Positions 11,650 through 25,900 of a stretch of 64,000 bases of DNA are shown here, one piece after another; within the stretch, counting starts at the first letter, position 1, and the number at the start of each line of letters is the position of its first letter. The notes under the pieces were generated by a model. That model was given only the letters and a program-made list of their open reading frames with translations. It made no database searches and was not told the origin of the DNA. The position numbers and the translations under genes were made by a program. Source of the stretch: Ypsolopha sequella. Taxonomy: Eukaryota; Arthropoda; Insecta; Lepidoptera; Ypsolophidae. The stretch covers positions 3,038,001-3,102,000 of the forward strand of contig OW203983.1 in NCBI GenBank assembly GCA_934047225.1. The letters run 5' to 3'.

Positions 11650-12870
11650 AAATAACAAATTTAGTCATTTTACTTTGAAATTGAAGGACTTTCAGAAGAC
11701 AACTTCATCCCCCTTTTCACCCCTTCGGGGTTGGATTTATCACAAACGCTGAGACACGTATAAAGTAATTTTCAATTGTCAGTCTAAACACAAAATTTAA
11801 AGATCCTAACTTCGAAACAGACAAACTTTGTAATAAAGAACTTTCATACGAACTTTCATTTTTTTTTACCGTCATCTAGACCTCGCCGAGCCCTTTTCTT
11901 AGAGTACCATGAACATGGGTCTAGCATCAGCCGTTTGGGAGATATGGGCCTGTAAAGTTTTGACACTTTCGGCAGACAGATCTCGTCGAGAACTTTTCCT
12001 AGACACCCATCAACATGGGTCTAACTCCAGCCGTTTGGGCGATACAGGCCGTCAAAGTTTTGACATTAAAAAAAAAACTTTTTTTGGCATCTCGTGGTCC
12101 AACCCCTAGGGATGCACTACCTTCCGTTTAAAAGATATTTTGCTTGGATATAGATAGATATAGATAGATAGATAGATAGACAGATAGATAGATTGTGGAT
12201 ATATAGATCGATAGATATCTCAAAAGGAAAAAATAGAACCCTAATAGGATCACTTGTGTGGCTGTCTGTCTGTCCGTCGGTTACAGCCGATTTGCTCTGG
12301 CACACATACTTTCAAGAATTTTCATGTCCACTATATTAAATTGCAAAATCGATGCCATTTTCATAATAAACGTCCCAACAAACCATAGAAACGACACACA
12401 TATTGATATTTACACATTTCAACATTTACACCCCATCGCACCCCAACAGGGGATGATGGTATTTCACGTCCACTACGTTGTATTTTAAAATCGTAGTCGT
12501 TTTCATGATCAGCGACCCGATAAACCATACAAACGATACCCATGTTGATTTTCAGAATTTGTTACCCCATTTCCCCCTTTTAGGGGTTAAATTTTGAAAA
12601 AACCTGAAACACGTATTTACTCATTTATTGATAAGAGTACTGCTGTGAAGTTTCGAATAAAATAGTTTAACTATTCTTGTTTCCCCATACAAACTTTGGA
12701 CCCCCGTTTCACCCTCTTAGAGGGTGAATTTTGAAAAATCCTTTCTTAGTGCACCCCTAGACCTCTAAAGGAACCTACTTGCCAAATTTGGAATCTCTAG
12801 ACCCAACGGTTTGGGCTGTGCGTTGATATGTCAGTCAGTCAGTCAGTCAGGTTCTTCTTTTATATATTTA
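11650..12870. mobile_element. Tandem SINE-like segments with GATA and GTCA microsatellites
   Basis: Several related segments contain CCCCTTTTCACCCYTTCGGG-like phrases, GGGTGAATTTTGAAAAATCC, and an ending with ACCCAACGGTTTGGGCTGTG. They resemble the abundant lepidopteran repeats that end in GTCAGTCAGTCAG (12832-12851). A (GATA)n tract sits at about 12150-12195. No host gene is visible. Confidence 0.5.
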
Positions 12871-12939
12871 GATAGATGATCGGTCAGAAAAGACATACCG
12901 TAACCATCTCACTTATATTTTTAGTTGTAAGTAGCTCCG

Positions 12940-13590
12940 AAGAATACAATAGAACATTGAATAGATGTACTGACTAGAATAGAGAAAGGAATGCTTCGGT
13001 GGTTTGGAGATGTAGAGAGGATGAATGAAAATAGAGTGATGTATATGAAATTTATGGTACGCAAATGAAGTGAAGTGAAGTGAAGTGAAGTGAAGTGAAA
13101 GTGAAGTGAAGTGAAATGACTTTTATTTGCCACAGAACACATAAAAAGACACAATACAACACAATATAAAATGGCAAAAAGGAGCAAGCTCAGCAAACAC
13201 ATGAAGCATCTTGCAGCGCTGATTTTCTGTTTGCCGCATTTTAAAACATATGAACAAAATGGCAGGTAGGGGTGAAACAATATTATATAATAATTAAAAA
13301 TTTTACCTAGCACATTATACCATTGATTAAGAAAATAATTAATAATAATAATTTAATAATTGAAATAATATTTAAAACCGAACAAAAAATAATTAATTTG
13401 ACAAATAATAAAAAAAGTAGTAGGTACAATTCGACCAGGCCGCCCCAGAAGGACGTATGCTGACTAAATTCACATCATACTCAAGAAGGGCAATGTCAAA
13501 AGTACCTGAACTAGATGAGCTTGTATGACTAGATTGATAGATGTTGAAGAGGCGAAAGAGGTGTGTCAGATTCTTAGCAAATGTAAATAT
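12940..13590 (+). mobile_element. RTE-type LINE 3' end split by another insertion
   Basis: Plus-strand text near 12969-13065 reads as LTRIEKGMLRWFGDVERMNE. The matching continuation RPGRPRRTYAD is only found from about 13430, followed by a degenerate tail ending in the ACMTRL.DVEEAKEVCQ signature near 13585. The intervening 13066-13425 starts with a (GTGAA)n tract and looks like a reverse-oriented 3' end of a different LINE. So one retrotransposon has inserted into another. Confidence 0.65.
13066..13116. repeat. (GTGAA)n microsatellite
   Basis: About ten near-perfect copies of a 5-bp GTGAA/AAGTG unit lie here, with one 6-bp slip. In reverse orientation this is the kind of TTCAC tail that ends some insect LINEs, and it marks one edge of the inserted segment. 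Confidence 0.85.
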
Positions 13591-13888
13591 GTAGGCTACG
13601 TTTCTGGGACAAGGGTTTATAAAAATCGCTGATTTGTGTTCTTACTCATTTTTAGTCACCCCCTTCTATTTTTATTACTTTTCTTCAATGAACAGGCAAA
13701 CCGGGTTTTAATCTTTTATTATATCGACGGTTATGTACCAAATACCGCTATCTTACATTTTATCGATTTTGAGGTTTAGTGGGGACCGATTTAGCAGGAA
13801 TCGTTTCATAAGTTGGCACCTAAAATGTTTATTAAATTACCATTAAAATTGTAATTTATTTCTGACCAATATTATGTATTTGTTCTAG

Positions 13889-13979
13889 AGCTGAATGTGC
13901 AGGACAACTTGGGTAACACTCCTCTCCACATCGCCGTCGAGAATGAGGCCCTTGACACAATAGAGTTCTTCTTGCAACA
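13889..13979 (+). CDS. TrpA1: TrpA1 coding position 1 (first in window), ankyrin repeat
   Basis: The acceptor is TGTTCTAG and the donor GTTAGT. It begins with two bases (AG) completing a codon and encodes LNVQDNLGNTPLHIAVENE, a canonical ankyrin repeat. It ends after CA of a split Gln codon. No exon carrying the preceding repeat was found between 1 and 13888. Confidence 0.9.
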
Positions 13980-16900
13980 GTTAGTACACATATTTACGAA
14001 ACAAGTACCTTTAATTAAGCCATTTTGGCCGCAGTGCTGATGTCAGCAAAACCGCAGTGTGACCTGTTCGCTGACTGTTGGATGGATGTTTATCGGGAGT
14101 GTTTGAAGTTCTGTGAGATGAAGCCTGCATGAGACATGTTTTTAATTCTATTGTTTTGTATATTTGTTTTGATTTGTGATTGTAACTTACTTAATATATA
14201 CCTACTTATTTAATAGATTGCGGTGTGTGCCTACTTAATATTTTAACATTTATTAATTTGTATAGCGCATTGGTATACTGTTATGTTATACAAATTTGAT
14301 GTAAATAAATAAATAAAAAATAATCCAACGTAACTCAATCAAGTACTTAGTCGCGAGACTAGTCAGACCTCGGACGAAGTACTTCGTCCGAGAGTCAAAC
14401 AATGAAGACTCCATGGGAAAGAGGTCACCAAAATAAGGGACGTGGCAAAGATTATCCCTTGTTCCACTTGATCATCTTTCTCCCTCTAACGCATAAATAC
14501 TTCATTTACGTTGTCTTATAATGAAAATAAAATAAAATTGACGCGTCAAAACCAAAACCAAATAAGCGACAAAAAATAAACTTTACAGGAGAGCCATTTT
14601 AAGTTGAAAGTTTTGGAAAAAACATCGATACATCTTTGTTTCCAGACCGGTTTTATAAAAGTAAAGATCTGTTTTTGGAATATGCCATTGAAGTAATAAA
14701 AAAAAAAAAATTTATAGAGTCTGCGTCACTTGTACCATGGGATTATAAAGATATCGACAGAAAACAATTACGAGGCATTATAAGCATCAGTACATATTTT
14801 TGAAGGTAAAATTAAAAGTAAACGTATAAGTAAAATTAACAATTATTAAATTGTTCATCTTGTGACTTGTGCTCTAAAATTATGAATTATTTATTATTTA
14901 TCCATCGCTTTTAAGCGACAAAAGTACTGAAATCAGCCTAAATTCATGTCTCTTAAGTTAAAAAGGAACAAATGCCAAAAATTCATCCTAGCTCATTTTA
15001 TGGAGACAAAGAATCTAAGTCTAACTACATTAAAATAACCCATTTTCGGTCCCTTTCTTGAAACGAATGAAAATGATCACATACTCCTCACAGACAGGTG
15101 GATACCAGCATCCTGAATGAGAAGTGTCAAGCACCGCTGCATTTGGCTACTGAACTAAATAAGGTAAGGCTTTTAACACAGTAGTGGACAAATTTTGCGA
15201 AAATATTAAATTATCACTTCACCAGGCGCCTACCCTAGGGTTGTCCAAAAATGGTAATTTTGACAATAACATGATAAAATTAATTGACTTCTTATGTTGA
15301 CTATTAAATAATTGCATGTATATTAATCTAAATCGTAAAGGTAAAATATTATCGACCACTTGCATACATAAAAGATACAACAATATGCGTCATTATCGAA
15401 AGTAAAATATCTTAATCTAGTTATGAATTTATGATTATGTATGATAGATGAATTTTGACTTGGACCATGATATATAGACAGGCAGACAGATATACAGTTT
15501 GATAGATAGAATTTTGAGCTGAAAGAAGTATCATTTAGTTTAGGTGAAGTTCTTCGTGACTCCTCAGATCATGCTGGTAGGGCCCTAGTGGGCACCAAGC
15601 GACCAGATGTACGATGCTATCTGTATCATCTTTCGTCTATCATAACATGATTTTTTACTACCTTTGTACTCGATATTTATAAAAATCTACTATCTTTCTA
15701 CTACCTTATGAAAAAAGCTCTTGATCATCTAACATTTGGTGTAGGTCTCGGTGTTGCAGACGTTCTCCAAGTACAAGAACCAGTTCGACGTGGATCTGGG
15801 TGGGGAACACGGCCGCACCGCTCTGCATCTTGCCGCCATACACGACCACGACTCCTGCGCACGCGTTCTCGTACGTACTCAGATCTTTATAATGTTATAG
15901 AAATATCAGTACAAGGTGCTAATAGCGTTTTGATTGATTTGTTTCGTAACAATAACGTTATCCGACTCCAACCCTAGTTTGGACGAGCAATATTTGTATT
16001 TTTTAAATATACGTTCGTAATATAACGTCAGTTGGTAGAAGTTTGATAAATCTACTCCTCATGGTCGATTTTCAAACGCAGCCGCAGTAACGACCTGTCA
16101 AATGTTTCGTGTATAAAAACTTCGAGGTTAACTTTTTTCTCACGTCGTGATCTGGAGGTTAAATTTTGCTCTTCGTGTTTGAGATTGTTTGAGATGTATA
16201 AAACAAACAAAATTATGCAAACGGATTTGAGGACCAACGATATAACGATGATCGAAATAAATTAGATAAAATAAAATACTATTACTATTGAATTAATTTC
16301 TATTTTTTAAACACAGTGTATACTGTCCCACCTCGACCTCTCTATTCATATTTCCGTACTTTTGCGTACCGAGCGTAGAGAGCGGGATGATTTTTTTTTT
16401 GCCTCACCCATATCCTTAAGCTGTTGCATAGTAAGAACGGATTATTATTTTAACTACTGTACAGTAAGTCTGCTCTCCGGGAGGATTAGTTAAAATCGAA
16501 CGGCTAAATCCAATCCACCCGCGTGAAGCGAATTCTAGAGGAAAGGGTCTAGAGGCCTGGGCCCATGAGAGACTTTTTTTCAAGTGGCCCTGACAATTGA
16601 GGGCTATTACTTTTATTAATTTAATTTAGAAGTCATACCATATATAAACGCTTGGTCCTCTGTAGGCCGACCGCGTGCGATTGCACGTTGACACGCTGCC
16701 AGTCGTGGCAAGAGCGGATTGAAACTCTACAAACCCTGTCCTATCCCCTGACGTCAGAACCCCAGAAACGATTAGCAATTTCTTCCTGCCTGGACCACAG
16801 TGAGTTTGGCACCACACGGTCTGTTCACTAGCATAAAAAAGTTTGTTGCTAACAACAGGGAAACATTCTATACGATGGGGTTGTCACAATTATGGAATTA

Positions 16901-19900
16901 ATATCAGCGAACCGTACCAAATTCTTTTTCTTCGAGACAAGATCGACCACGACGGGAGAAAAAATTTAACCTCTAGGTTATACAAAGTCAATGACTGAAT
17001 CATCACACTAGCGGGTAGATAAATACTAATAGTACAAACTGTTCCGAAAAACCACTTACCTTACCCTAAATACTGTACAATATGCAACACCAAACAAAAT
17101 TAAAAATAATGCTTTATCCTCGAGAAGAATTATGTTTACGAAGCCAATATTTTCAAATAACTTTTTACCACATTCTTGCAGTGTGTATGCCTCCGAAATA
17201 ATTGTGCATAGCTTATGGTCGCTCATCAATAGTCAGTCACGCTTGGAGTTGAGGTAAACGCGTACTTTGTCTTTAAAATTGTACACAATAACTTGCTTCC
17301 AGTGATATCAGTCTTTAGCTACTGTCTCTCAATGTGAAATATCTGTCACAGCTTTCCATCTCTATATTTTAGTAGAGAGCTTAATGTCGAGTGAATGAAA
17401 TACTGTGAATCGTTGTTCACCAAAAGCTCCAACAACAGCTTCTATTCTGCTGTCAATTATTTAAATTGGTCGGGCTCTGGTACACTACCAAGTGTCTGAA
17501 AAATATCATCCTTAGCATAGTTAAATTTAAACCTTCTCACATTTACAGATAACCGAAATGGGCGCTAAGAGTAAGCGCCCCTGCAACAACGGCTACTACC
17601 CAATCCACGAGGCAGCCAAGAATGCGTCATCCAGAACCATGGAGGTATTCCTCCAGTGGGGAGAGTCCAGGGGCTGCACCAGGGAGCAGATGATCTCCTT
17701 GTACGACAACGAGGGGAATGTCCCCCTGCACTCAGCTGTCCACGGGGGAGACATCAAAGCCGTGGAACTGTGCTTGAAGTCAGGAGCGAAAATATCCACG
17801 CAACAACATGATTTGTCCACGCCGGTACATCTTGCGTGCGCTCAGGTAAGCTGACATATTTTACGTATTTCTTAAAAAACGCTGTGTAGGATGTGGCCTA
17901 AAATATACAACAGACATAGATACGACTCATAATTCGGACAGTAATTTTCGTACTGACATGACACGATAATTTATTCTTCTGGAACGTTTATCTCCATAGG
18001 GTGCCCTTGAAATAGTACAACTGATGTTCACCATGCAGCCTAAAGAGAAGATAGCTTGCCTGATATCCTGCGACGTTCAGAAGATGACACCTATCCATTG
18101 CGCCGCCATGTTTGACCATCCGGAGATAGTGACGTACCTGATAAATGAGGGGTCGGATATCAACCCTTTGGACAAGGAACGAAGGTCGCCACTGCTCCTG
18201 GCCGCTTCAAGAGCTGGCTGGAGGACTGTGCATACTTTGGTAAGAATTTGTCATGCTTTGTGTTATAATATTAAAAAGGGTTTTATTCTAGTCGGCTTAG
18301 AGAATAGGACATTTTTTTTCTGTTTCAATATCTCGGAAGTGAAAATATTGTCGAGGAATATTTTCACTTGTGTTAAGTAATACTCCTCTAGGTTCGATAT
18401 AAAATCAGACGCACAACTTCAAATGACCATTTCACCTTGTGTAACTTAGTCAATCGGTTTAATAAAAATAATACATATAGATAGTAGACTATAGGGCTAA
18501 TCTTTTCATGTTGGAAAAAAAGCGAAATCTTTAAGTCTTTAATCTGCTAAAAGCAGCAGATTGTGTCGGAGATACAACCGTATATTAGGTATATAAGCGA
18601 ATACTTCTTGAATAGATCTTGCTAGCTTGAAAAAATATTAAATGTACTATTTTTTATAATTACACGTATATGCATGTGGTGGCATTAGATGTCACTCACA
18701 GAGAAAAGCATAAAAAATGGTGTAAACTTCCTGATAACAGCGCGCGCATTAAGCTTACGTAGTCGTTTCAATCGTTTCAATGATTTCGATCAAATAAACA
18801 TTAATTTATCATGAATACCTAATAACTAATAACAAATAATGAACGATTAAAAACGTAAAAATCTATCTATACTAAGAAATTGATTGATTCTTCGTCAAAA
18901 ATAAAAGGTTATCGTAAACTTTTTCTCACTAATGGAGTCCCTTGTCAAAATGCCCCATGGCCCCATAACAGGCGTAAACAAAGAAGCATTTGCTTCAAAA
19001 ATTACGACGTTACGTCTAAATGTCATGTTTTTCGACTGCTAAAGGGCCTTCATTAAATCATACAACCTTCAAATTTGTAATTAAAGTAAGTGAACAAACA
19101 AACTGTCCAAAATAAAACAAACAAAACCCCGTCGATTCGTCTTTGAATATTTTCATAATTTCATCTAGTAGCCGAGTTATTTAGGCGCCTCTTCCAAGCG
19201 TCATCCAAAAATGACTCTATTGATAAAGTTATTTCTCTTAACCAGTATTTTTAAAAATTACAAAAAGAATTCATTATTGCTGGGCAGCTTAAATTTTTTG
19301 AGTGAGTTATGTATGTTTTGGTTAGTGGTGGGTGTATGTGTTTTCCAGTAGTGTTTCCACTTGAGGTTTCTTCCAAGGTTGATAAAATCATTAAGCAGTT
19401 TTATTTGGTAAATTTTTTTGGTCGGACATAATGACAGGCCTTTGCTCAACAGTTTTTGTCGGCTGGGGTGAGTTTCAGTGATGATAATTCGACTACTATG
19501 TTTTCTTCGGTATTCAATGTTTTCTGTGCTGTGGACTATTGGTGGATTAGGGATACAGAAGGGATGGATTAAATTAGTTGGAGTCAGGTCAAGCCTGTTA
19601 GGACTATTAATTTGATATGTACTGATAGGTAAATTAACGTTCTTGTTTTTGTAATATAATTTCAGATTTTGTAGTTTTTGCGATAGTCTGACATCTTCTC
19701 GTCTGAGTTCAGTGTCATAAATTATGACGTTAAAATATATTCAGTATATATTCGTAAGATAAGCAATAAATCAGAGCACAACGGTAAGATTGTAACACCT
19801 CATTCCATACGCAAGCGCAACTATTCATTCGTTGCTCTATTGCAGATTCGCCTCGGAGCCGACATTCTACTAAAAGACATCAATAGCCGGAACGTTCTGC

Positions 19901-22900
19901 ACCTAGTCGTGATGAACGGGGGCAGGCTTGAGGACTTCGCAACCAGCTGCAAAGTGAGTTGGGTACAGGTTCTCAATTAGCTCATCGGTGTCTTAATCCT
20001 TATACATACATTCGTTAGAGAATGCAAAACATTATAATTATAATATAACTTGCTTTTACCCATGGCTTCGCCCGCGCTGATTTAGTTTGCATTTTAGTGG
20101 GATAAAAAGGAGACTATGTCACTCTCCGGCCCATAAACTATCTTTGTGCAAAAAATCTCGTCGATCCGTTGTTCCGTTGCTGCGTGAAAGAAGGACAAAC
20201 CAACAAACACACGGTCGCATTTATAATAGTACGGATTTATTCATAGCTCCTGGTCCTCTTTACTTATATGTAAAATGTTTGCTGTTCAAGGCGTACTGTC
20301 AAGGCTTCTATACATGCCAGCTATGGATAAATTACACCAAAAAAGCATATGGTATCCTTAGAGTACAATACAACAACGCATTCCGTATATGATTACAGCT
20401 GCTGTTTTTGTATCTCGTTGTTTTAAGTGCTCTGCGATTTTGCTATGGAAGCATTTGTTGAACAAAGAGTTTGCCTTAAATTTTGCGTATCAAACGAGAT
20501 TTCCTGTGCCGAATCACTAAAAATGTTGCAGAAGACTTACGGTGATTCGTGTATCTCAAAAACACGGGTTTATGCATGGTATAAAGTATTTAAAGAAGGC
20601 CGACAAGTGGTAACTGATTTGCCTCGTTCTGGTCGACCCCCAACCGCTGCGAATGATGAAAACACCAATCTAATCAAGAGTCTGGTGCTTGAAAATCGTC
20701 GTATGAGTCTTAGAGAGTTAGCTCTAGAGGTAAAAGTATCTTTTAGGTCCGTTCATAATATTCTGACGGACATTTTGGGCATGAAACGCGTCGCCGCACG
20801 ATTAGTTCCATAAGAGCTCAATTTTGTCCAAAAAGAGCATCGGAAGCAGGTTGCTGAAGACATGATTTCCCGATCTTTTTCGGACTCCACCTTCATGAAC
20901 CGCATAATAACTGGCGACGAGACATGGGTTTACGAGTACGGTATGCAAATAAGTCAACGGTCTTCAGAATGGCGCCTCGAAAACGAACCGAAACCCAAAA
21001 AACCGCGTCAAAGCCGCTCGAAAATCAAGGTTATGCTGATTTTCTTCGATTGCCGCGGTGTAGTGCACTATGAATTTCTTCCAGAGGGACAAACGGTGAA
21101 TAAAGAATGTTATTTAGGCGTCATGAGGCGTTTGTGTGAGAATATCCACCGAAAACGGCCAGATTTATGAAACGACAATTCGTGGATTTTACACCATGAT
21201 AATGCACCATCGCAAAAAGCCATAATCGTGCAAGAGTTTTTAGCCAAAAACTCGACGAATGTCATCGACCGAGTGCCGTACACACCTGATATGGCTCCGT
21301 CTGACTTTTTCCTGTTCCCAAAGCTAAAGTTACCACTTTGAGGAAGACGTTTCGAGTCGATTGAAGCTATAAAAGAAAATTCGCTGAAGGAGTTGAAGAC
21401 CATACCCCAATCAGCTTACAAAAAATTTATGGAGGAATGGGTCAAGCGCTGGCGTGGCTGTATTGCAAGCGGAGGGGCCTATTTAGAAGGCGACAAAATA
21501 AATTTTGGCGAACAAATTACTTTTTTGGTTTTATTGAACAATTCCCGATAGTTTTTACACAGAATGTATTTTCTTTCTTTCTTCTCTCTAGAATACCTAC
21601 GTAAATTTAATCGTTTTTTTTTACCAAACGTGTAGCCGAATGTGCTTTTATTGTTTTAGATACAATCAAAAACTTTATTCAAGTCAAACATCAAAAATGT
21701 TAATCTATAACCAAAAATATGTTTGAAAACGTCCACGTGTTTCACCTGAAAGTTTTAAATTTTGCGCCCTCGACGAAATCGGCACGATTGTATTGTGTTC
21801 GCAAGTTTCATGGAGCGTACATATCATAGCGAAATGAAACTGCATGACATTTGGCCACGCCCGCAACTGAGTTGGTCGCGGATGATGTCTGCTCTGTGAC
21901 CAGGAAAATAAAACCCTTGACAAAATTAACCTTATTTTCCTAGCCAGGCTTTAATTTTAAATCAGTATTACTGCAGCGTTAAGCTGAGTTGTAATCTTGG
22001 GCGAAAGCTGTAATTCTTTTAATGTTTATTACCTAAATGTCTGTATATAAATCCATTATATTTATATTTACCATTATATTTACTTTGGTTCATTATTTTG
22101 TATGTTTGTACAAATACAGCTTTTTCGTTAATATTTCTTTAAAGTCTTAATGTCTAAAGTCTTTAAATTTAAAGTCTTAATAAATAGCTAATAAAAAAAA
22201 ATTATGTTGCCTATCCAGGACCGATGTGAGAGAAGCTTATCCCTGCTCCTCAATGAAAAGGACAATACAGGGTGTTCCCCTCTCCACTACGCAAGTCGGG
22301 AAGGTCACATCCGATCTCTAGAGAACCTGATCAAGCTTGGGGCCTGCATCAACTTGAAGAACAACAACAATGAAAGTCCATTGCACTTTGCTGCTAGGTA
22401 ACCTGTTTTGATCAGTATGGCCCGTGGTAGTTTATGGTCTGTTTCTGGTACATGGAGAGGTCCGTGAGACTTCAACTGATATACCAAACCACTGATTACT
22501 CCAAATACGCCCGGTGAAACCTGAATAGATAGATTACGACCCATTTAACCAAATCCTTTCACATCAACTAGTGGTAAGCTTTGGTCGTATCTTGTCACCA
22601 CCCTCATGACGGAACCATGCCGCCGAGCGACACGTCATGAGAAGCTGTTACGGGAGATTGATTGGAGGCAGTTTTCTGTAAGACAATCGTCCGTTATTGA
22701 TTTTCGGAACCCTCTGGACAGTTTGGTTGAAATCTGCTTTCACTCTCCCGCTATCTAGTTTACATTCCTTATCAAACTAATTCTATTAATTAGACTAAAG
22801 ACGATGCAAACTATGTTGTGATACTGTTAATTTCTTCGAACTCTAGCTGTGTAAAATTTCCATAAAAAGACAACAATTATATAGGTAATACCGAACTTTT

Positions 22901-25900
22901 CAAAAAATTCCAGATACGGCCGTTATCACACTGCTTGCCAGCTTCTTGACTCTGACAAGGGGACATTTATCATCAACGAGAGCGACGGGGAAGGTCTGAC
23001 TCCTCTGCACATCGCCTCGCGGGAAGGTCGGTTGGGACTATGTTCAATGGCAGCTGAAAGTCAATTTTGTTTTATATACGAATAGCAAACGCCTCACGCC
23101 TCAGAGTTATTTGCGTGGATCCCGTTTTCCTAGCCCTTTGTGTTGGGAACAAGAGTACGACTCGTTCTGTGCCGGTCTTTTATTTCTTGAACCTCTTGAA
23201 AAGAACGGTTCATACAATATTGGAACAAAAAATTATTCAAAAATTCTTAATTTTTGGTATACGTAAGAAAAGATTTATTTTCATTTTATTATCCTTTGAT
23301 TTTTTAGATTGGATTAAGATGACAATGATTTTATTGCTAATTTATTTTTTAGCCAAAGCCAAAAGAAATGAGATAAAACTTTGTTTATATTATTCAATAA
23401 TGATGCATGATCTAGGCCACATGAGGGTTGTTCAGCTACTGCTGAACCGTGGTGCGTTGCTCCATCGCGACCACAACGGACGGAACCCTCTACACCTCGC
23501 AGCCATGAGCGGGTACACGCAGACTATCGAGTTACTTCACTGCGTGCATTCTCATCTACTCGACCAGGTTGATAAGGATGGAGTAAGTTGTTTTTAAAGC
23601 TTTGTACAGTAAGCATTTGATAGTCTGTCCGATAATTCCCCGCATTACATTCGGGACATTTCAAAACAGCCCCGAAAATTGGCATTTCATTTCCTTTGTT
23701 TTCTGTACTTCTTCAGGTGCAGTATGCATTTTCAGACAAAATATACTTAGAATTTAAGATTATTTGATTTATAGCAAAATTCATTGCAATGGGAAACACT
23801 AAATACTGAGGTGTGCATTACAAGATAGAAAATTAAGTTGGTGTATCAAGCAGTTGCAAAATTCGGGAGTGCCTAGTCGATCTTGGTGAACTAGCTGGAT
23901 AATTTGCTGGCTCACGATAGGCATCGATACGGGTTCGTGCCTCATCTGATATTTTTCTCAGTGAATTTGTTTCTCATTTTACGGTTCCGTACCTCAAAAT
24001 GAAAAAACTGAACCATTATAGGTTCACTATGTTCTCCGTCTGTCCGTCTATCAAGACCTTTTTGCTCGGGCCCCAAGTCCGATATCAAACCGATACCTCC
24101 TACAGAAGTCTACGGCCCTATGGCGCTGTAAAAATATCAGGCTTTTAAATCATCGCAAAAAAAGTTATTGCCCTTTACCTAATCCTTTTCATACAAATTG
24201 ATCACCATGAAAACCTATAGGTCATTTCCAGTAGACTTAAGACACTTGAAACTTCCTTTACAGGTGCGTCTTATAGTACAAATATAGGGAAAAATCTGGA
24301 AATTACGTATATTTAGTTCTTTAAGAAGTTATTAATTACCAACTTAAATTACCCCTTAAATACATAGAAATTAATAGATTATAAGTGTCAAGTTAAGTTA
24401 GTCGTTCATAACTGCAAGTGGAATAAGTTTGTCTATTAAACGACATATACGGAACCCTCAGGGCCCGAGTCCTACTCGCGTTTGACCGGTTTGATTATAT
24501 CTGTTAATCCTCTCTTACAATTATTTCTTTGTAGAATTGAACCCAACTATTGTGTACGCTTTAAAGTTATTGGAATTTGTATGTTTTGCATAATTTACTT
24601 TATGATTGCGAATATTCAACAGCTCTAGCGAAATTAATGCACAAACATATAAACAAAATATTAGTTTCTTTCTTGTGCACCTAATGCGAATTTTCGCGGA
24701 CAATTCAGCACAGCAGCTCGAGATGTCATAGTACTTGACGTTTGTCCAGAACACACCACTCCATCTGGCTACGATGGAGAACAAACCGAACTCCATCGCT
24801 CTGCTGCTGTCTATGAGCTGTCGTCTCATCTACAACAACATGGACATGTCAGCCATTGACTACGCCATCTACTACAAGTTTCCCGAAGCCGCGCTCGCCA
24901 TGGTTACGCATGAGCAGAGGTACGGAAGGTTCTTTCTTCAAGCAAGTGTTAGAAATAGATAATTTAATTCCTCGAGATGGGTATGCTGTGAGTTGTCAAT
25001 TAAAGTAAGTAGGCTTCACGTTCGTACCATCGCACCTTTTGAAAATAAAATCAACAAAACAATGAAAGAAATTAAACATACATTTATGTATATGTGAAGG
25101 TAATTTATGTCTATTTTCCGCACCGAATAATAATGATGTTTATACAATTATTATAATCCGCACAAAAAGTTCGGAAACTAACTCAAGGGCTTAGATAAAG
25201 ACAGTAGGCAGTTTTTGTCGTCTATGTAGTTCGATATTTTAACAATGATTTTTTTCAAAATAACAGGATCATTCTAGAAGTTTTTAAAGTATTCGATTTC
25301 CTTGATCCTTTTTCAGTAAGTAAGTAAGTAATATATTTATTTCATGCCACCATATACATCAGTGGCGAAGGCTCCATAGAAGCCGATTCCTACCGGCTTA
25401 CCTTTCAGAAATACCTCCAACTACAACCAACCAATCCACCATTCAGTATGTCAATGAACAATTATTTTTATGTGCTTCTGCGCGAAACGGAAAGTAAATC
25501 TTCCGTACACATTATTTCAACTCATTAATTATGGCGCGCAGCGTTATGTTTGCACAAAATTGGGAGGTTAGGCCGGTCCATTTTAGCTAACCTTGCAACG
25601 TTGCACTATTAGAGCAGGCTCCCGTATGGCTTTGATATTTTCGGAAGTTTGAATATTTATTTAGTACGTAATGGCGGCATTTTCGTTGTTTATGTGCGTA
25701 CTTGAAAATTGATTAGTTTTTTGTGATTTAGCGAGATAATTGTTATTTTTCACCGGTTTTGTTAATTTTACTGTGTTCATCTCACATGTTTGGTTATTGG
25801 CATGAGTTTCATTTGTCATAATGACTTTTAATTCGTATTGAGAGCTGTTAATTAAACTAATTTTATGATACTTCAAAGTCACTGTCATCATCAATGATTT

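Noticed and set aside
12117..12305. Short frame over the GATA tract
   Set aside because: It is low-complexity repeat translation.
23067..23597. A 176-codon frame running through the intron before exon 9
   Set aside because: Exon 8 reads into a stop at about 23082 in its own frame. The frame is only intron sequence fused to exon 9.
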